Source: DASZGI01 sp035938995
Lineage (GTDB): Bacteria > Actinomycetota > Actinomycetes > Streptomycetales > Catenulisporaceae
Direction: 5' to 3'
NCBI RefSeq assembly: GCF_035938995.1
Contig: NZ_DASZGI010000042.1
Span: forward strand, 1-15,312
Length of the DNA: 15,312 nt
Made by a program: the position numbers and the translations under genes
The notes under the pieces: model-generated
The model's input: the letters and a program-made list of their open reading frames with translations, nothing else
Told to the model about the DNA's origin: nothing
The model's database searches: none
Shown here: positions 1 to 6,901 of the stretch, one piece after another
Position numbering within the stretch: position 1 is the first letter of the stretch
Layout: every line of letters starts with the position of its first letter

Positions 1-1032
1 CGCTACGTCCCGGTGATCGTCCGCTCGGCCAGTGCCCAGGGCAAGATGCTGTTCATGCACGCCGCGGGCACCTGGCAGGCGTACAACCTGTGGGGCGGCT
101 ACAGCCTGTATCAGGGGCCGAACGGTGCCTACGACACCCGCTCACTGATCACCACCTTCGACCGCCCCTACGACGACAACGGCGCCGAGAAGTTCATGGT
201 CTACGAACGCGCCGCCGTCGTCCTCGCCGAGAAACTGGACCTCCCCGTGGCGTACACAACGGGCGTCAACGTCCACGAAGACCCCTCGATCCTCGCCGGT
301 GCGACCGCGGTCATCTCCCTCGGACACGACGAGTACTGGACCCCCGAGCAGCGCGCCTCCGTGACAAAGGCGCGCGACGCGGGCACGAACGTCGCGTTCC
401 TCGGCGCGAACACCTGTTTCCGCCGCATCCGGTACCAGGAGACCGCGCTCGGCCCGAACCGCGACGTGATCTGCTACAAGACCGACTACAAAGCCGACCC
501 GATGTACCCGCACGACCCCACGGCCGTCAGCACCGACTTCCGCGCCGACCCGTCACCGAACCCTGAATCGTCGATGACAGGCGTCTACTACGAGGGCTAC
601 CCCACCGACGCGCCGTACGTGGTGCACAACGCAGACCACTGGCTCTTCGCCGGGACCGGTGTCAAACAGGGCGACAGCTTCGCCCACCTGATCGGTGTGG
701 AGTACGACCGGGTCACCCCGTCCGCGCCCACCCCGCGCCCGATCGAGATCATCGCCCACTCGCCGCTGGTCTGCAACGGAACATCAAGCCACGCCGACTC
801 GGCCTACTACACGGCCCCCAGCGGCGCGGGCGTCTTCGCCAGCGGCACCATGCGCTGGGTCGAGGGCCTGCTCGCCGGAACCCCCGACGGCGGCGACGAC
901 AACAGCATGGACGCGCGCACCGGCGCCTTCGTCAACGCGGTCACCACCAACCTGTTCAAGGCCTTCGCGGCAGGCCCGGCCGGCAAGACCCAGCCCCCGC
1001 CCCAAGACAACGTCCACACCATCTACGGCTGA
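1..1032 (+). CDS. N,N-dimethylformamidase beta-subunit-like protein (5' end outside window)
   Basis: The reading frame is open from the first base (R-Y-V-P-V...) to TGA at 1030-1032, so this is the C-terminal part of a longer gene; the GTG at 13 is unlikely to be the real start. The protein carries TWQAYNLWGGYSLY near the start and SLGHDEYWTPEQR about 100 residues in. These resemble the large-subunit C-terminal domain of N,N-dimethylformamidase, a metal-dependent amidohydrolase, and many actinobacterial homologues of unknown substrate. Later segments (NADHWLFAGTG, SGTMRWVEGL) also fit that family, where a glutamine-amidotransferase-like fold ends in an all-beta region. The last residues are P/Q-rich. 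No signal peptide can be judged because the N-terminus is missing. The family call is fairly secure; formamide hydrolysis as the activity is only inferred. Confidence 0.75.
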   Translation, partial: RYVPVIVRSASAQGKMLFMHAAGTWQAYNLWGGYSLYQGPNGAYDTRSLITTFDRPYDDNGAEKFMVYERAAVVLAEKLDLPVAYTTGVNVHEDPSILAGATAVISLGHDEYWTPEQRASVTKARDAGTNVAFLGANTCFRRIRYQETALGPNRDVICYKTDYKADPMYPHDPTAVSTDFRADPSPNPESSMTGVYYEGYPTDAPYVVHNADHWLFAGTGVKQGDSFAHLIGVEYDRVTPSAPTPRPIEIIAHSPLVCNGTSSHADSAYYTAPSGAGVFASGTMRWVEGLLAGTPDGGDDNSMDARTGAFVNAVTTNLFKAFAAGPAGKTQPPPQDNVHTIYG

Positions 1033-1358
1033 TCACAGAGCATCAGGTCACCGGAATCCGAGATCACGATTACCGGGGACGCAGCCGAATGAGCGCGCCG
1101 CGAGTTTTCGGAATGCGCCCACGAATACACCGCCACACGCTTATGATGAGGTGTCAGATTCCCTTCGGGCCCTGCGTTTCGCCACGTAGCGCCCGTTGAG
1201 GAGCGATGTGGCGCGCTTACTCAATTCCTGATCATGCACGGTCGCGAGTTGAACACAGCCTTGAATTGAAGACGGTCCTGAATTGAACACGGCCGAACCC
1301 GGGAAATCTCGCCTGCGCTCGACACCGGTGGGAAACCGGCTCGGCCTGGGGGTTGGAC
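1033..1358. other. Intergenic region upstream of the Crp/Fnr gene
   Basis: This gap of about 325 bp lies between the dimethylformamidase-like gene and the Crp/Fnr gene. I see no convincing coding sequence on either strand. Its distinctive content is the 17-bp-period repeat array at 1232-1294. Around 1140-1290 it is visibly richer in A and T than the flanking genes, which suits a promoter or operator region for the regulator downstream. Confidence 0.6.
1232..1294. repeat. Iteron-like array with 17-bp period
   Basis: Three copies of a 12-base unit occur at exact 17-bp spacing: TTGAACACAGCC (1249-1260), TTGAAGACGGTC (1266-1277) and TTGAACACGGCC (1283-1294). A degenerate fourth copy in the same register is TCATGCACGGTC (1232-1243). 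The inter-unit bases are also similar (TTGAA, CTGAA). TCAATTC at 1221-1227 is an inverted copy of the GAATTGA at the unit joints. The array ends 64 bp before the Crp/Fnr start, so it could be a multi-copy operator; a repeat of other origin is not excluded. Confidence 0.6.
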
Positions 1359-2015
1359 GTGGGCATATTCGCGGAAGAGCCGCTGCTTTCCGCTCTGAGA
1401 ACCCAAGATCGCGCCGCACTCCTGGCGGCGGGAAGCCCGCGCCGTTACGAACGCGGCCGGCAACTCATGCAACAGGGGGTACACGAGGATTTCGTACTGG
1501 CTATAACCGCGGGCTGGGTGGTCGTCCGGGCCGACGCCGCCAACGGCCGTTCCCTCATCCTCGGCTTCTGCGGACCCGAGGACTTGGTCGGCGAGCTCGC
1601 GGCGCTCGACGGACGGCCGCGCAGTGCCACGGTCAGCACACTGACACCGGTTGAGGCGTGTCTGCTGTCCGGCGCTCGCTTCCACGGCTTTCTCAAGGAC
1701 CACCCCGCGGCCAGCGTCGCGGTGCTCCGGGGCATGGCGCTCCGGCTTCGGGCGATCAGCAGCCACAGGCAGGATCTCGGGACGCTGCCGGTCCTGCAGA
1801 GGCTTGCCCGGCTGCTGCTCAGTCTCGATGAAGAGGCGAAGGACGCGGTCACCGGGCGGCTCTCCCAACAGGAGCTCGCCACCGCGATCGGCGCCACGCG
1901 CGAATCCGTCGCGAAAGCGTTGGCGGCCCTGCGGGACCGCGGTGTGCTGAGCACCTCGGAGCGCTCGGTCCGGGTCCTCGACACAACCGCTCTCACCGCG
2001 ATCGCGGAACTGTGA
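1359..2015 (+). CDS. Crp/Fnr-family cyclic-nucleotide-responsive transcriptional regulator
   Basis: This 218-residue protein has the usual Crp/Fnr layout: an N-terminal cNMP-binding beta-roll (about 5-115), a dimerisation helix, and a C-terminal winged helix-turn-helix (about 168-197, LSQQELATAIGATRESVAKA). The phosphate-binding cassette GELAALDGRPRSATV (78-92) keeps the Glu and Arg that contact ribose and cyclic phosphate in CRP, so ligand binding is likely. There is no N-terminal Cys cluster of the FNR Fe-S type. I prefer GTG 1359 because GGGGG (1348-1352) lies six bases upstream; TTG 1353 in the same frame would add two residues. It precedes, on the same strand and by 132 bp, a cluster holding a nucleotidyl-cyclase-like gene, so it may respond to that enzyme's product. 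This link is inference. Confidence 0.88.
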   Translation: MGIFAEEPLLSALRTQDRAALLAAGSPRRYERGRQLMQQGVHEDFVLAITAGWVVVRADAANGRSLILGFCGPEDLVGELAALDGRPRSATVSTLTPVEACLLSGARFHGFLKDHPAASVAVLRGMALRLRAISSHRQDLGTLPVLQRLARLLLSLDEEAKDAVTGRLSQQELATAIGATRESVAKALAALRDRGVLSTSERSVRVLDTTALTAIAEL

Positions 2016-2147
2016 AAAGCGCTACAGCGGCAGGCGCGGCCCGGCGACAGCATGGGGCGTGGGACGGCGGCGGAACAAGTGGGGGGATCGGCCGCCGTCC
2101 CGGCTTACCGCCGCAGCCAGGAGATCCCCGGACCGAGGAGATCCAGC

Positions 2148-2651
2148 GTGTCGATGTCGAAGTCCCCGGCGCTTCCCGCGGTTCCGCGTTACCTCGTCGA
2201 ACAGGCGGAGCGCGCGATCGACCGCGCGGACACCAAAGCGGCCACGCTCGCCGCCGTGGCCCTCGCGATCCTTCCGAGCGCCGTTCGGAGCGCCGCGTCC
2301 GCGCACGGACCGTCGGCGGCCGCGTTGCCGCAGGTGCTTTTCAGCGTCAGTGTGCTTACGTGGGGGGCAGGTGTCGCGGCCCTGGCCGCGGCGATCCTGC
2401 CGCGCCTCCGGCACACGCGCACCGCGGACGGTGACCAGCTGGCGTCCTTCTGCGACCTGCCGGCCAAGTTCGATCTCGAGCGGCTTCGCGCCCTCGTCGA
2501 CCGCACAAACGACGACGCCGAGCTCTGGCTGCTGGTCCAGAGCCACGTCCTGGGCCGGATCGCGGTCGCGAAGTACCGCATGATCCGCATCGGAATGTCG
2601 CTGATCGCCTTCGCAGCGCTCTGCGGCGCGTGTGCGGCGCTCGTGTCCTAG
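2148..2651 (+). CDS. Pycsar-effector-type (PycTM-like) small membrane protein
   Basis: This 167-residue protein starts at GTG 2148, with GAGGAG at 2135-2140 seven bases upstream; the frame stays open back to 2052 but without a comparable ribosome site. The N-terminus has RYLVEQAERAIDRADTKAAT followed at once by a hydrophobic stretch. The AD-x-KA element before the first membrane segment is the pattern I associate with the PycTM family, in which a membrane effector of pyrimidine-cyclase (Pycsar) anti-phage systems is triggered by cCMP or cUMP. Hydrophobic segments lie at about 29-46, 60-85 and 145-167, with a charged cytosolic loop between the last two. The next gene is a nucleotidyl-cyclase-like protein, the expected partner. 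The family call rests on motif and context recall, not a search. Confidence 0.72.
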   Translation: MSMSKSPALPAVPRYLVEQAERAIDRADTKAATLAAVALAILPSAVRSAASAHGPSAAALPQVLFSVSVLTWGAGVAALAAAILPRLRHTRTADGDQLASFCDLPAKFDLERLRALVDRTNDDAELWLLVQSHVLGRIAVAKYRMIRIGMSLIAFAALCGACAALVS

Positions 2652-2657
2652 TCCACC

Positions 2658-2666
2658 GAGGGGGAG
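2658..2666 (+). promoter_or_regulatory. Strong ribosome binding site of the cyclase gene
   Basis: A purine run GAGGGGGAG ends six bases before ATG 2673 and fixes the start of the cyclase-like gene. It lies in the short 21-base gap after the PycTM-like stop codon, which supports co-transcription of the two genes. Confidence 0.7.
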
Positions 2667-2672
2667 ATTTCC

Positions 2673-3422
2673 ATGACCGACGAAGCCATGCACCACCTCA
2701 TCCTGTACTACGACATACAGGACTCGAACAAGCTCGCGAATCCGGCCAAGCTCGCCGCCCGCGCCCTGCTGCGCGAGTGCCGCGACGCGGCGGTGGGGGC
2801 GGCGGCGATCCCCGCGGACGCGGCGAGCTTCCAGGACACCGGCGACGGGGAACTGATCCTGTTCGACGCGCGGATCGCCAAAGTCCGCGTCGTCAGCGGC
2901 TGGCTCGGCGTGTTCCACACCCGCCTGCAGCGCGCTTACGAGCGCTCGGCGGAGCGCTTCCAGGTCCGCTTGTCCATCCACGCGGGAGAGATACACCCGA
3001 GTCTCGAAGGCTTTTCGGGAGACGACCTGGCCTTCGGCGCCCGGCTGGTGAACGCGCCGGAGGCGAAGCGCGTGCTGGCAGCGGCACCGTCCGCCGCACT
3101 GGCCGTCGTCGTGTCCGACAGCATCTACCGCCATGTCGTGCGCCAGAACGCGCCCGCGCTCGACCCGGCGAGCTTCGCGCCCATCCGCGTCCAGGTGAAG
3201 GAGACAGACACGTCGGCCTGGCTCCATCTGCCCGGGTGGAAGCGGGTTCCCACGCTGCCCGACGCGCAGGAGGCCGAACAACCGTCGCCCGGCCAAGCCC
3301 AAGCCGCCGACCCGAGCGGCGGATTCACCTTCCACGGCCCGGTCCACAACGTCGGCCCGCTCGGGAACACGACCGTGCACGGAGACTTCAACCTCAACGG
3401 CACACACGGGAGGGCCCAGTGA
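2673..3422 (+). CDS. Class III nucleotidyl-cyclase-like protein with C-terminal homotypic-motif tail
   Basis: This 249-residue soluble protein is probably the second-messenger synthase of the cluster. The catalytic domain fills about 5-185. LILYYDIQDS supplies the first metal-binding Asp (D14), DTGDGELILF the second (D58), and VRLSIHAGEI (98-107) matches the central strand of class III cyclases. In the segment GDDLAFGARL the transition-state Arg is kept (R124), but the usual Asn is Ala (A120). A Pro/Gln/Ala-rich linker (about 195-217) leads to a tail with GPVHNVGPLGNTTV (222-235) then HGDFN. The same motif occurs in the next protein. Substrate choice (ATP, GTP, UTP or CTP) cannot be read here; the PycTM-like neighbour favours a pyrimidine nucleotide. 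Its stop overlaps the next start (GTGA, 3419-3422). An inactive or altered cyclase remains possible. Confidence 0.78.
   Translation: MTDEAMHHLILYYDIQDSNKLANPAKLAARALLRECRDAAVGAAAIPADAASFQDTGDGELILFDARIAKVRVVSGWLGVFHTRLQRAYERSAERFQVRLSIHAGEIHPSLEGFSGDDLAFGARLVNAPEAKRVLAAAPSAALAVVVSDSIYRHVVRQNAPALDPASFAPIRVQVKETDTSAWLHLPGWKRVPTLPDAQEAEQPSPGQAQAADPSGGFTFHGPVHNVGPLGNTTVHGDFNLNGTHGRAQ
3336..3376 (+). repeat. 41-bp direct repeat, copy 1 (shared-motif coding, cyclase C-terminus)
   Basis: These 41 bases are identical to 3620-3660 and are read in the same codon phase in both genes, encoding GPVHNVGPLGNTTV. Similarity continues weakly downstream, with ACTTCAAC present in both. The repeat marks a duplicated or gene-converted homotypic interaction motif. 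Confidence 0.9.
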
Positions 3423-5683
3423 GCGAAGAGCAGGAGTCCCCCGCAGCCGGCGCGGCGCCCAACGCGCAAGAGGCCTCCGCGGGCGAAAGCACCGAGAACA
3501 CGACGGAATCCAGGATCAGCGCCGCCCGCACCGATCCGTACCAGGACGCCCGGAGCACGCCGGACGAGATCGCCGCCAGCCGCGCCTACCAGAGTTTCCA
3601 GCGCAGCGTGTCGGCAGCGGGCCCGGTCCACAACGTCGGCCCGCTCGGGAACACGACCGTTCAGGGCAACTTCAACATCTACACGGCGGCGGTCGCGGCG
3701 GCGGCCCGAACCTCCGGACCGGTGCGCGCCGACCTGATCGCGCAGGTCGTCTCCTGGTACGCGGCCGCGCCCGAGGACGCGAAGCTTCGCAGTACGCTGA
3801 CCGAGCGGCGACTCGCCGTGGTTCGGGGCGTGCGGCGCAGCGGACGGTCGACGACCGCGTTGAAACTGCTCGCCGAGTTCACTCCGGGCAAGGTGCGGCG
3901 CCTCGCCGTCGAGTCGGGGATCGACGAGTCGACCTGTGCCCAGATCGACGAAGGGCACGGCTACCTCGCCGAACTCGGGCCGGCGGACGCGCCTGCGGAC
4001 GAGGCCGCGCTCGACCGGCTCGCCACCCGTCTCGCGGAGCAGAAGGCGTACTGCGTTGTCATCCTCCCGGCCGGCGACAGCGGCCCCTCGCTGGGTGTCT
4101 ACCTCCACGACCACATCGCTCCGCCACGCCGGGCCGTCTTCGAGTGCCGGGTCGAGGCTGCGTTGGCGGAGCCGGCGTTCGCCGAACCGTCGAACCGGAA
4201 GAATCTCAGCGCACTCAGCCGGGATCCGGACCTGTGGGCGCTGCTCGGAGCCGACCCCGGCCCGGCCGACGAGGCGTGGCTCGGCGGGCTCGTCGTGCGC
4301 ATCGCCCTCGGCGAGGTCGACCGCGCGAGGGCGCTCACACTAGGGGTCGAACTCATCAAGGGGCGTATCGGGGAATGGCTCGCGGCTCTGCCCCACGGTA
4401 TCGACTTGCACAGGCATCGAACCGCCGTCGGCGACTTCGCCTTCCGGCTCGCCCTGGCCGTGCTCGACGGCTCCCCGGCCGACATGGTCGCCGAGGCCGG
4501 CGAAAGACTCGCCTGGGATCTGCACACCACCGCCAATCCCCGGCTCACCCCGGGCCGGGCCGTGTTCACCAGCCTTGACGAGGGCTGGCTCGCCGGATCA
4601 GGGGCCTGCATTCAAGACGGCTCGGTCACGGTCGGCGACGCCCCCGTACCGGCCCGGCTCCTGAGCTATCGGGACGAGCGCCTCCCGATACAGCTGCTGA
4701 ACGTGGTGTGGAACAGCCGGCCGAATCTGCGCGGCCCGATCCTGCAGTGGCTCCAGGAGCTGAGCCAGGACCGCCGCCCGGACGTCTGGATGCGCGCCGC
4801 GCTCGCCATCGGCCTCGTCACCAGCTGGGACTTCGCCTACTCCTACCACGAGGCGATTGAATCCTGGGCCGGCTCGGACAACCCCAAGCAGAGGCTCGTC
4901 GCCGCGGTGGCTCTGGAACAGGCGGCGCACAACCAGAACACGCGCGCGGCCGTGAGCACCCTGCTGCGGGGCTGGGCCCGGGGCGGGGACGCCACGCACA
5001 TGTGGACCGCCGCCGCGGCGTTCGGCTACGGCGACGGCGCGGCCGACACCTCCGCCGTGCTCCGGCTGCTGCGGCGGATCGGGGTCGCCAAGGACGGGTT
5101 GCTCGCCGGCATCGCGAGCGATTCCGTCTCCGAGCTGTTCACCCGCGGCCGGTTCGAAGAAGTGCTGACCGCCGTAGACGCGTGGATCGGCGACACCCGC
5201 ACCGACGAGCACATCCTGGGCCTACTCACCGTGCTGCGCCTCGGCGACCTGCGCGTCCGCCAGGTGCCGAGCATCGACGACCTGCCGCTGGGGATCGACG
5301 CGAGGGCGGCCCTCGCCGACCCGAAGCGCGCCGGCTGGCCGCTCATCGTGGCCATCGCGCAGTATTCCGCGAGCCTGGGTCCGCAGCTGATCGAGTGCGT
5401 CTGGCAGGCCCTCTCCTCGACGCTGGCCGCCGACACGATGCGGGACGAGATCGGCGACTGGATCCGTTCCGCCGCGTCCTCGCCCGAACTGCTCGTCCCG
5501 CTCGGCTGGTTCCTGCGCGGACTGATCGACGACGAGGACGACGAGGCCAGGCTGCTCGACCTGGTCGACATGCTGGCGGCGGATCCGGACGAGCCGATCC
5601 CTCTGGAGACCGCTTACGCAGTGCGCGCCGCAGTCCAGCAGAGCCAGACCCACCTCAATCAGATCGCACCGGCCGGAAGGTAA
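3419..5683 (+). CDS. Degenerate P-loop NTPase-like / alpha-helical repeat protein with shared homotypic motif
   Basis: I do not recognise a named family for this 754-residue protein. It starts at GTG 3419, overlapping the cyclase stop; the frame is open upstream to 2630, but only as a shadow of the cyclase gene. Residues 1-60 are E/S/A-rich and look disordered. Residues 68-86 carry GPVHNVGPLGNTTV plus QGNFN, matching the cyclase tail. A hydrophobic strand RLAVVRG leads into GVRRSGRST (137-145), a Walker-A-like loop with Arg replacing the catalytic Lys. The strand YCVVILPAGDS (211-221) sits where Walker B would be but lacks the usual Asp. The remaining 500 residues are helical, with Ala/Leu/Trp-rich repeats resembling HEAT/armadillo-like or STAND C-terminal regions. 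Position and motif suggest a sensor or scaffold that recruits the cyclase (inference). Nucleotide hydrolysis is doubtful. Confidence 0.7.
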   Translation: MSEEQESPAAGAAPNAQEASAGESTENTTESRISAARTDPYQDARSTPDEIAASRAYQSFQRSVSAAGPVHNVGPLGNTTVQGNFNIYTAAVAAAARTSGPVRADLIAQVVSWYAAAPEDAKLRSTLTERRLAVVRGVRRSGRSTTALKLLAEFTPGKVRRLAVESGIDESTCAQIDEGHGYLAELGPADAPADEAALDRLATRLAEQKAYCVVILPAGDSGPSLGVYLHDHIAPPRRAVFECRVEAALAEPAFAEPSNRKNLSALSRDPDLWALLGADPGPADEAWLGGLVVRIALGEVDRARALTLGVELIKGRIGEWLAALPHGIDLHRHRTAVGDFAFRLALAVLDGSPADMVAEAGERLAWDLHTTANPRLTPGRAVFTSLDEGWLAGSGACIQDGSVTVGDAPVPARLLSYRDERLPIQLLNVVWNSRPNLRGPILQWLQELSQDRRPDVWMRAALAIGLVTSWDFAYSYHEAIESWAGSDNPKQRLVAAVALEQAAHNQNTRAAVSTLLRGWARGGDATHMWTAAAAFGYGDGAADTSAVLRLLRRIGVAKDGLLAGIASDSVSELFTRGRFEEVLTAVDAWIGDTRTDEHILGLLTVLRLGDLRVRQVPSIDDLPLGIDARAALADPKRAGWPLIVAIAQYSASLGPQLIECVWQALSSTLAADTMRDEIGDWIRSAASSPELLVPLGWFLRGLIDDEDDEARLLDLVDMLAADPDEPIPLETAYAVRAAVQQSQTHLNQIAPAGR
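3620..3660 (+). repeat. 41-bp direct repeat, copy 2 (shared-motif coding, N-terminal region of P-loop-like protein)
   Basis: This is identical over 41 bases to 3336-3376, 284 bp away, and encodes the same 14 residues (68-81 of the 754-residue protein). Third codon positions are unchanged as well, which suggests recent duplication, gene conversion, or selection on the DNA. Confidence 0.9.
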
Positions 5684-5691
5684 GGCGAGAC

Positions 5692-6792
5692 GTGAACAGC
5701 ATTAATGAGTTCAGCCCGATCGTCGCAGTGCGCCCCTACATGGGGAAAAAGGCCGAGCCAGTCACCGCGCACCTCGCGCACGTGCTCGTGACGACTAAGG
5801 GCGAGCACCGCATCGTGTGGCCGCACGACCGGGCCCATTCCGTGGTGTGGCAGCACACGCGAACCAGCAGCCTGTTCCGGGGCCAGATCAAGACCGTGTA
5901 CGACATCGACCTTGGAATCCACCACCTGAGGTTCGACGCGGAGCTGCCGGGAGCGGGCGACACCTTCTCGTTCAAGGCCTCTGCGGTCGTCGAATGGCGG
6001 GTCCTGGACCCTTCGCTGGTCGTGCGCAGCCAGCTGAGCGACATCCGCCCCGCGGTCCAGCCGGCCGTCATCGAGGAGATGCGGCGGATCGCACGGGAGT
6101 TCGGCGTCGAGCAGTCCGCCGCCGCCGAACGCGCCATCAACGAGCGCCTGGTCGGCGAGGCGTTGGACTTCAACAACCTCGCGCAGCTCGGCGACGCCCT
6201 GGCCAAAACCGCGTCCAGCGGCCACGTCGGCCGCGAGTACGGGGTGTGGACCAGGACGATCGCCTCCGTGCAGCCCGACCGGTCCAGGCTCGCGCAGTCC
6301 GACGAAGTACGCGACCTGAGGCACCAGATCGAGGCCGAGCGGCTCAAGCAGGAACTGCGGATGCTGCAGGAGCAGAACAAGAACCAGGTGCTCGCCAACC
6401 GCATGGGGTTCTACCGCGACGCCTTCATGTCGGGCGACATCGAGCGGGCCGTGCTCCAGGTCGCGCAGAACCCGGAGGAGCTGTCCGCGGTGGCGCAGAT
6501 GGTGCGCGAGCAGGAACTGGCCGGCCAGCGGATGACCATCGACTTCGTCAACAAGCTGCTCGAAGCGGGGGCGATCGAGCGCTGGCAGGTCAACGACCAG
6601 GCGAAGGCCGCGCTCGACTGGCTGCGCCAGTCCACCAATGCCGTGTTGACGCCCCAGCTCGACGCGCAGCCCGCGGACGCCGCCGGTCAGCCGCGCAAGC
6701 GCGTCCGCAAGACGCCGATCCCGGAGCTCGAATCCGGCCCCGCGCCCGACTCCACGACGACGACAAGCGACGGTGCGACACGCGACACCTGA
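5692..6792 (+). CDS. SPFH/band-7-like coiled-coil protein
   Basis: This 366-residue protein starts at GTG 5692, eight bases after the previous stop; AAGGCGAGA just upstream can act as ribosome site. The frame is open upstream to 5002 only as a shadow. An N-terminal beta-rich part (about 1-110, ending FSFKASAVVEWRVLDPSLVV) is followed by a helical part with EEMRRIAREFGVEQ. This is the order seen in SPFH (stomatin/prohibitin/flotillin) domains. A charged coiled coil follows at about 200-235 (VRDLRHQIEAERLKQELRML), then further helices (220-320) and a disordered basic/Thr-rich tail (RKRVRK). Unlike classical SPFH proteins, no N-terminal membrane anchor or signal peptide is visible, so it may assemble as a cytosolic oligomer or attach peripherally. 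It is the last gene of the cluster. The SPFH call is from fold-pattern recognition and is moderate. Confidence 0.65.
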   Translation: MNSINEFSPIVAVRPYMGKKAEPVTAHLAHVLVTTKGEHRIVWPHDRAHSVVWQHTRTSSLFRGQIKTVYDIDLGIHHLRFDAELPGAGDTFSFKASAVVEWRVLDPSLVVRSQLSDIRPAVQPAVIEEMRRIAREFGVEQSAAAERAINERLVGEALDFNNLAQLGDALAKTASSGHVGREYGVWTRTIASVQPDRSRLAQSDEVRDLRHQIEAERLKQELRMLQEQNKNQVLANRMGFYRDAFMSGDIERAVLQVAQNPEELSAVAQMVREQELAGQRMTIDFVNKLLEAGAIERWQVNDQAKAALDWLRQSTNAVLTPQLDAQPADAAGQPRKRVRKTPIPELESGPAPDSTTTTSDGATRDT

Positions 6793-6831
6793 GCGGACTG
6801 AGCGCCTCGGCGCCGCGGTCGCAGCCGCTGA

Positions 6832-6901
6832 TCAGCCGCGCAGCAGCTGGCGGGCCATGACGACCCGCTGCACCTGGTTGGTGCCCTCGTAGATCTGGGT
6901 G
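6832..6901 (-). pseudogene. Displaced 3' fragment of the acyl-CoA dehydrogenase gene
   Basis: Read on the minus strand, this fragment encodes TQIYEGTNQVQRVVMARQLL then RG and stop (TCA at 6832-6834). These are exactly the last residues of the intact gene at 10313-11485, including the catalytic Glu of YEGTNQ. Nothing upstream of Thr is retained. The first 30 coding bases match the intact copy perfectly (6872-6901 = 10353-10382); the rest differs only at synonymous positions. It is what remains when an element integrates into a gene's 3' end and supplies its own replacement. Confidence 0.8.
6872..6901. repeat. Putative attachment-site core, left copy
   Basis: This 30-bp sequence is identical and in the same orientation as 10353-10382. 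Immediately right of it (from 6902) similarity to the dehydrogenase gene stops abruptly; to its left only synonymous differences remain. This pattern fits an att core in which crossover occurred. Confidence 0.65.

Noticed and set aside
1232..1294. CRISPR array
   Set aside because: A 17-bp period with 5-base gaps is far too short for repeat-spacer structure, and no cas gene is present.
2630..3418. Open frame continuing upstream of the P-loop-like gene, which would make a protein of over 1000 residues
   Set aside because: It runs through the cyclase gene in another frame, is Arg/Pro-rich as shadow frames are, and the GTGA overlap at 3419 gives a natural start.
5002..5691. Upstream extension of the SPFH-like frame
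   Set aside because: It is an Arg-rich shadow of the preceding gene; GTG 5692 lies eight bases after that gene's stop with a ribosome site.
2148..6792. CBASS system
   Set aside because: The cyclase has class III metal motifs, not the CD-NTase G-S pattern, and there are no Cap2/Cap3-like genes.
6872..6901. tRNA-type attachment site
   Set aside because: The repeat is coding sequence of the dehydrogenase; no tRNA cloverleaf or CCA end is present.
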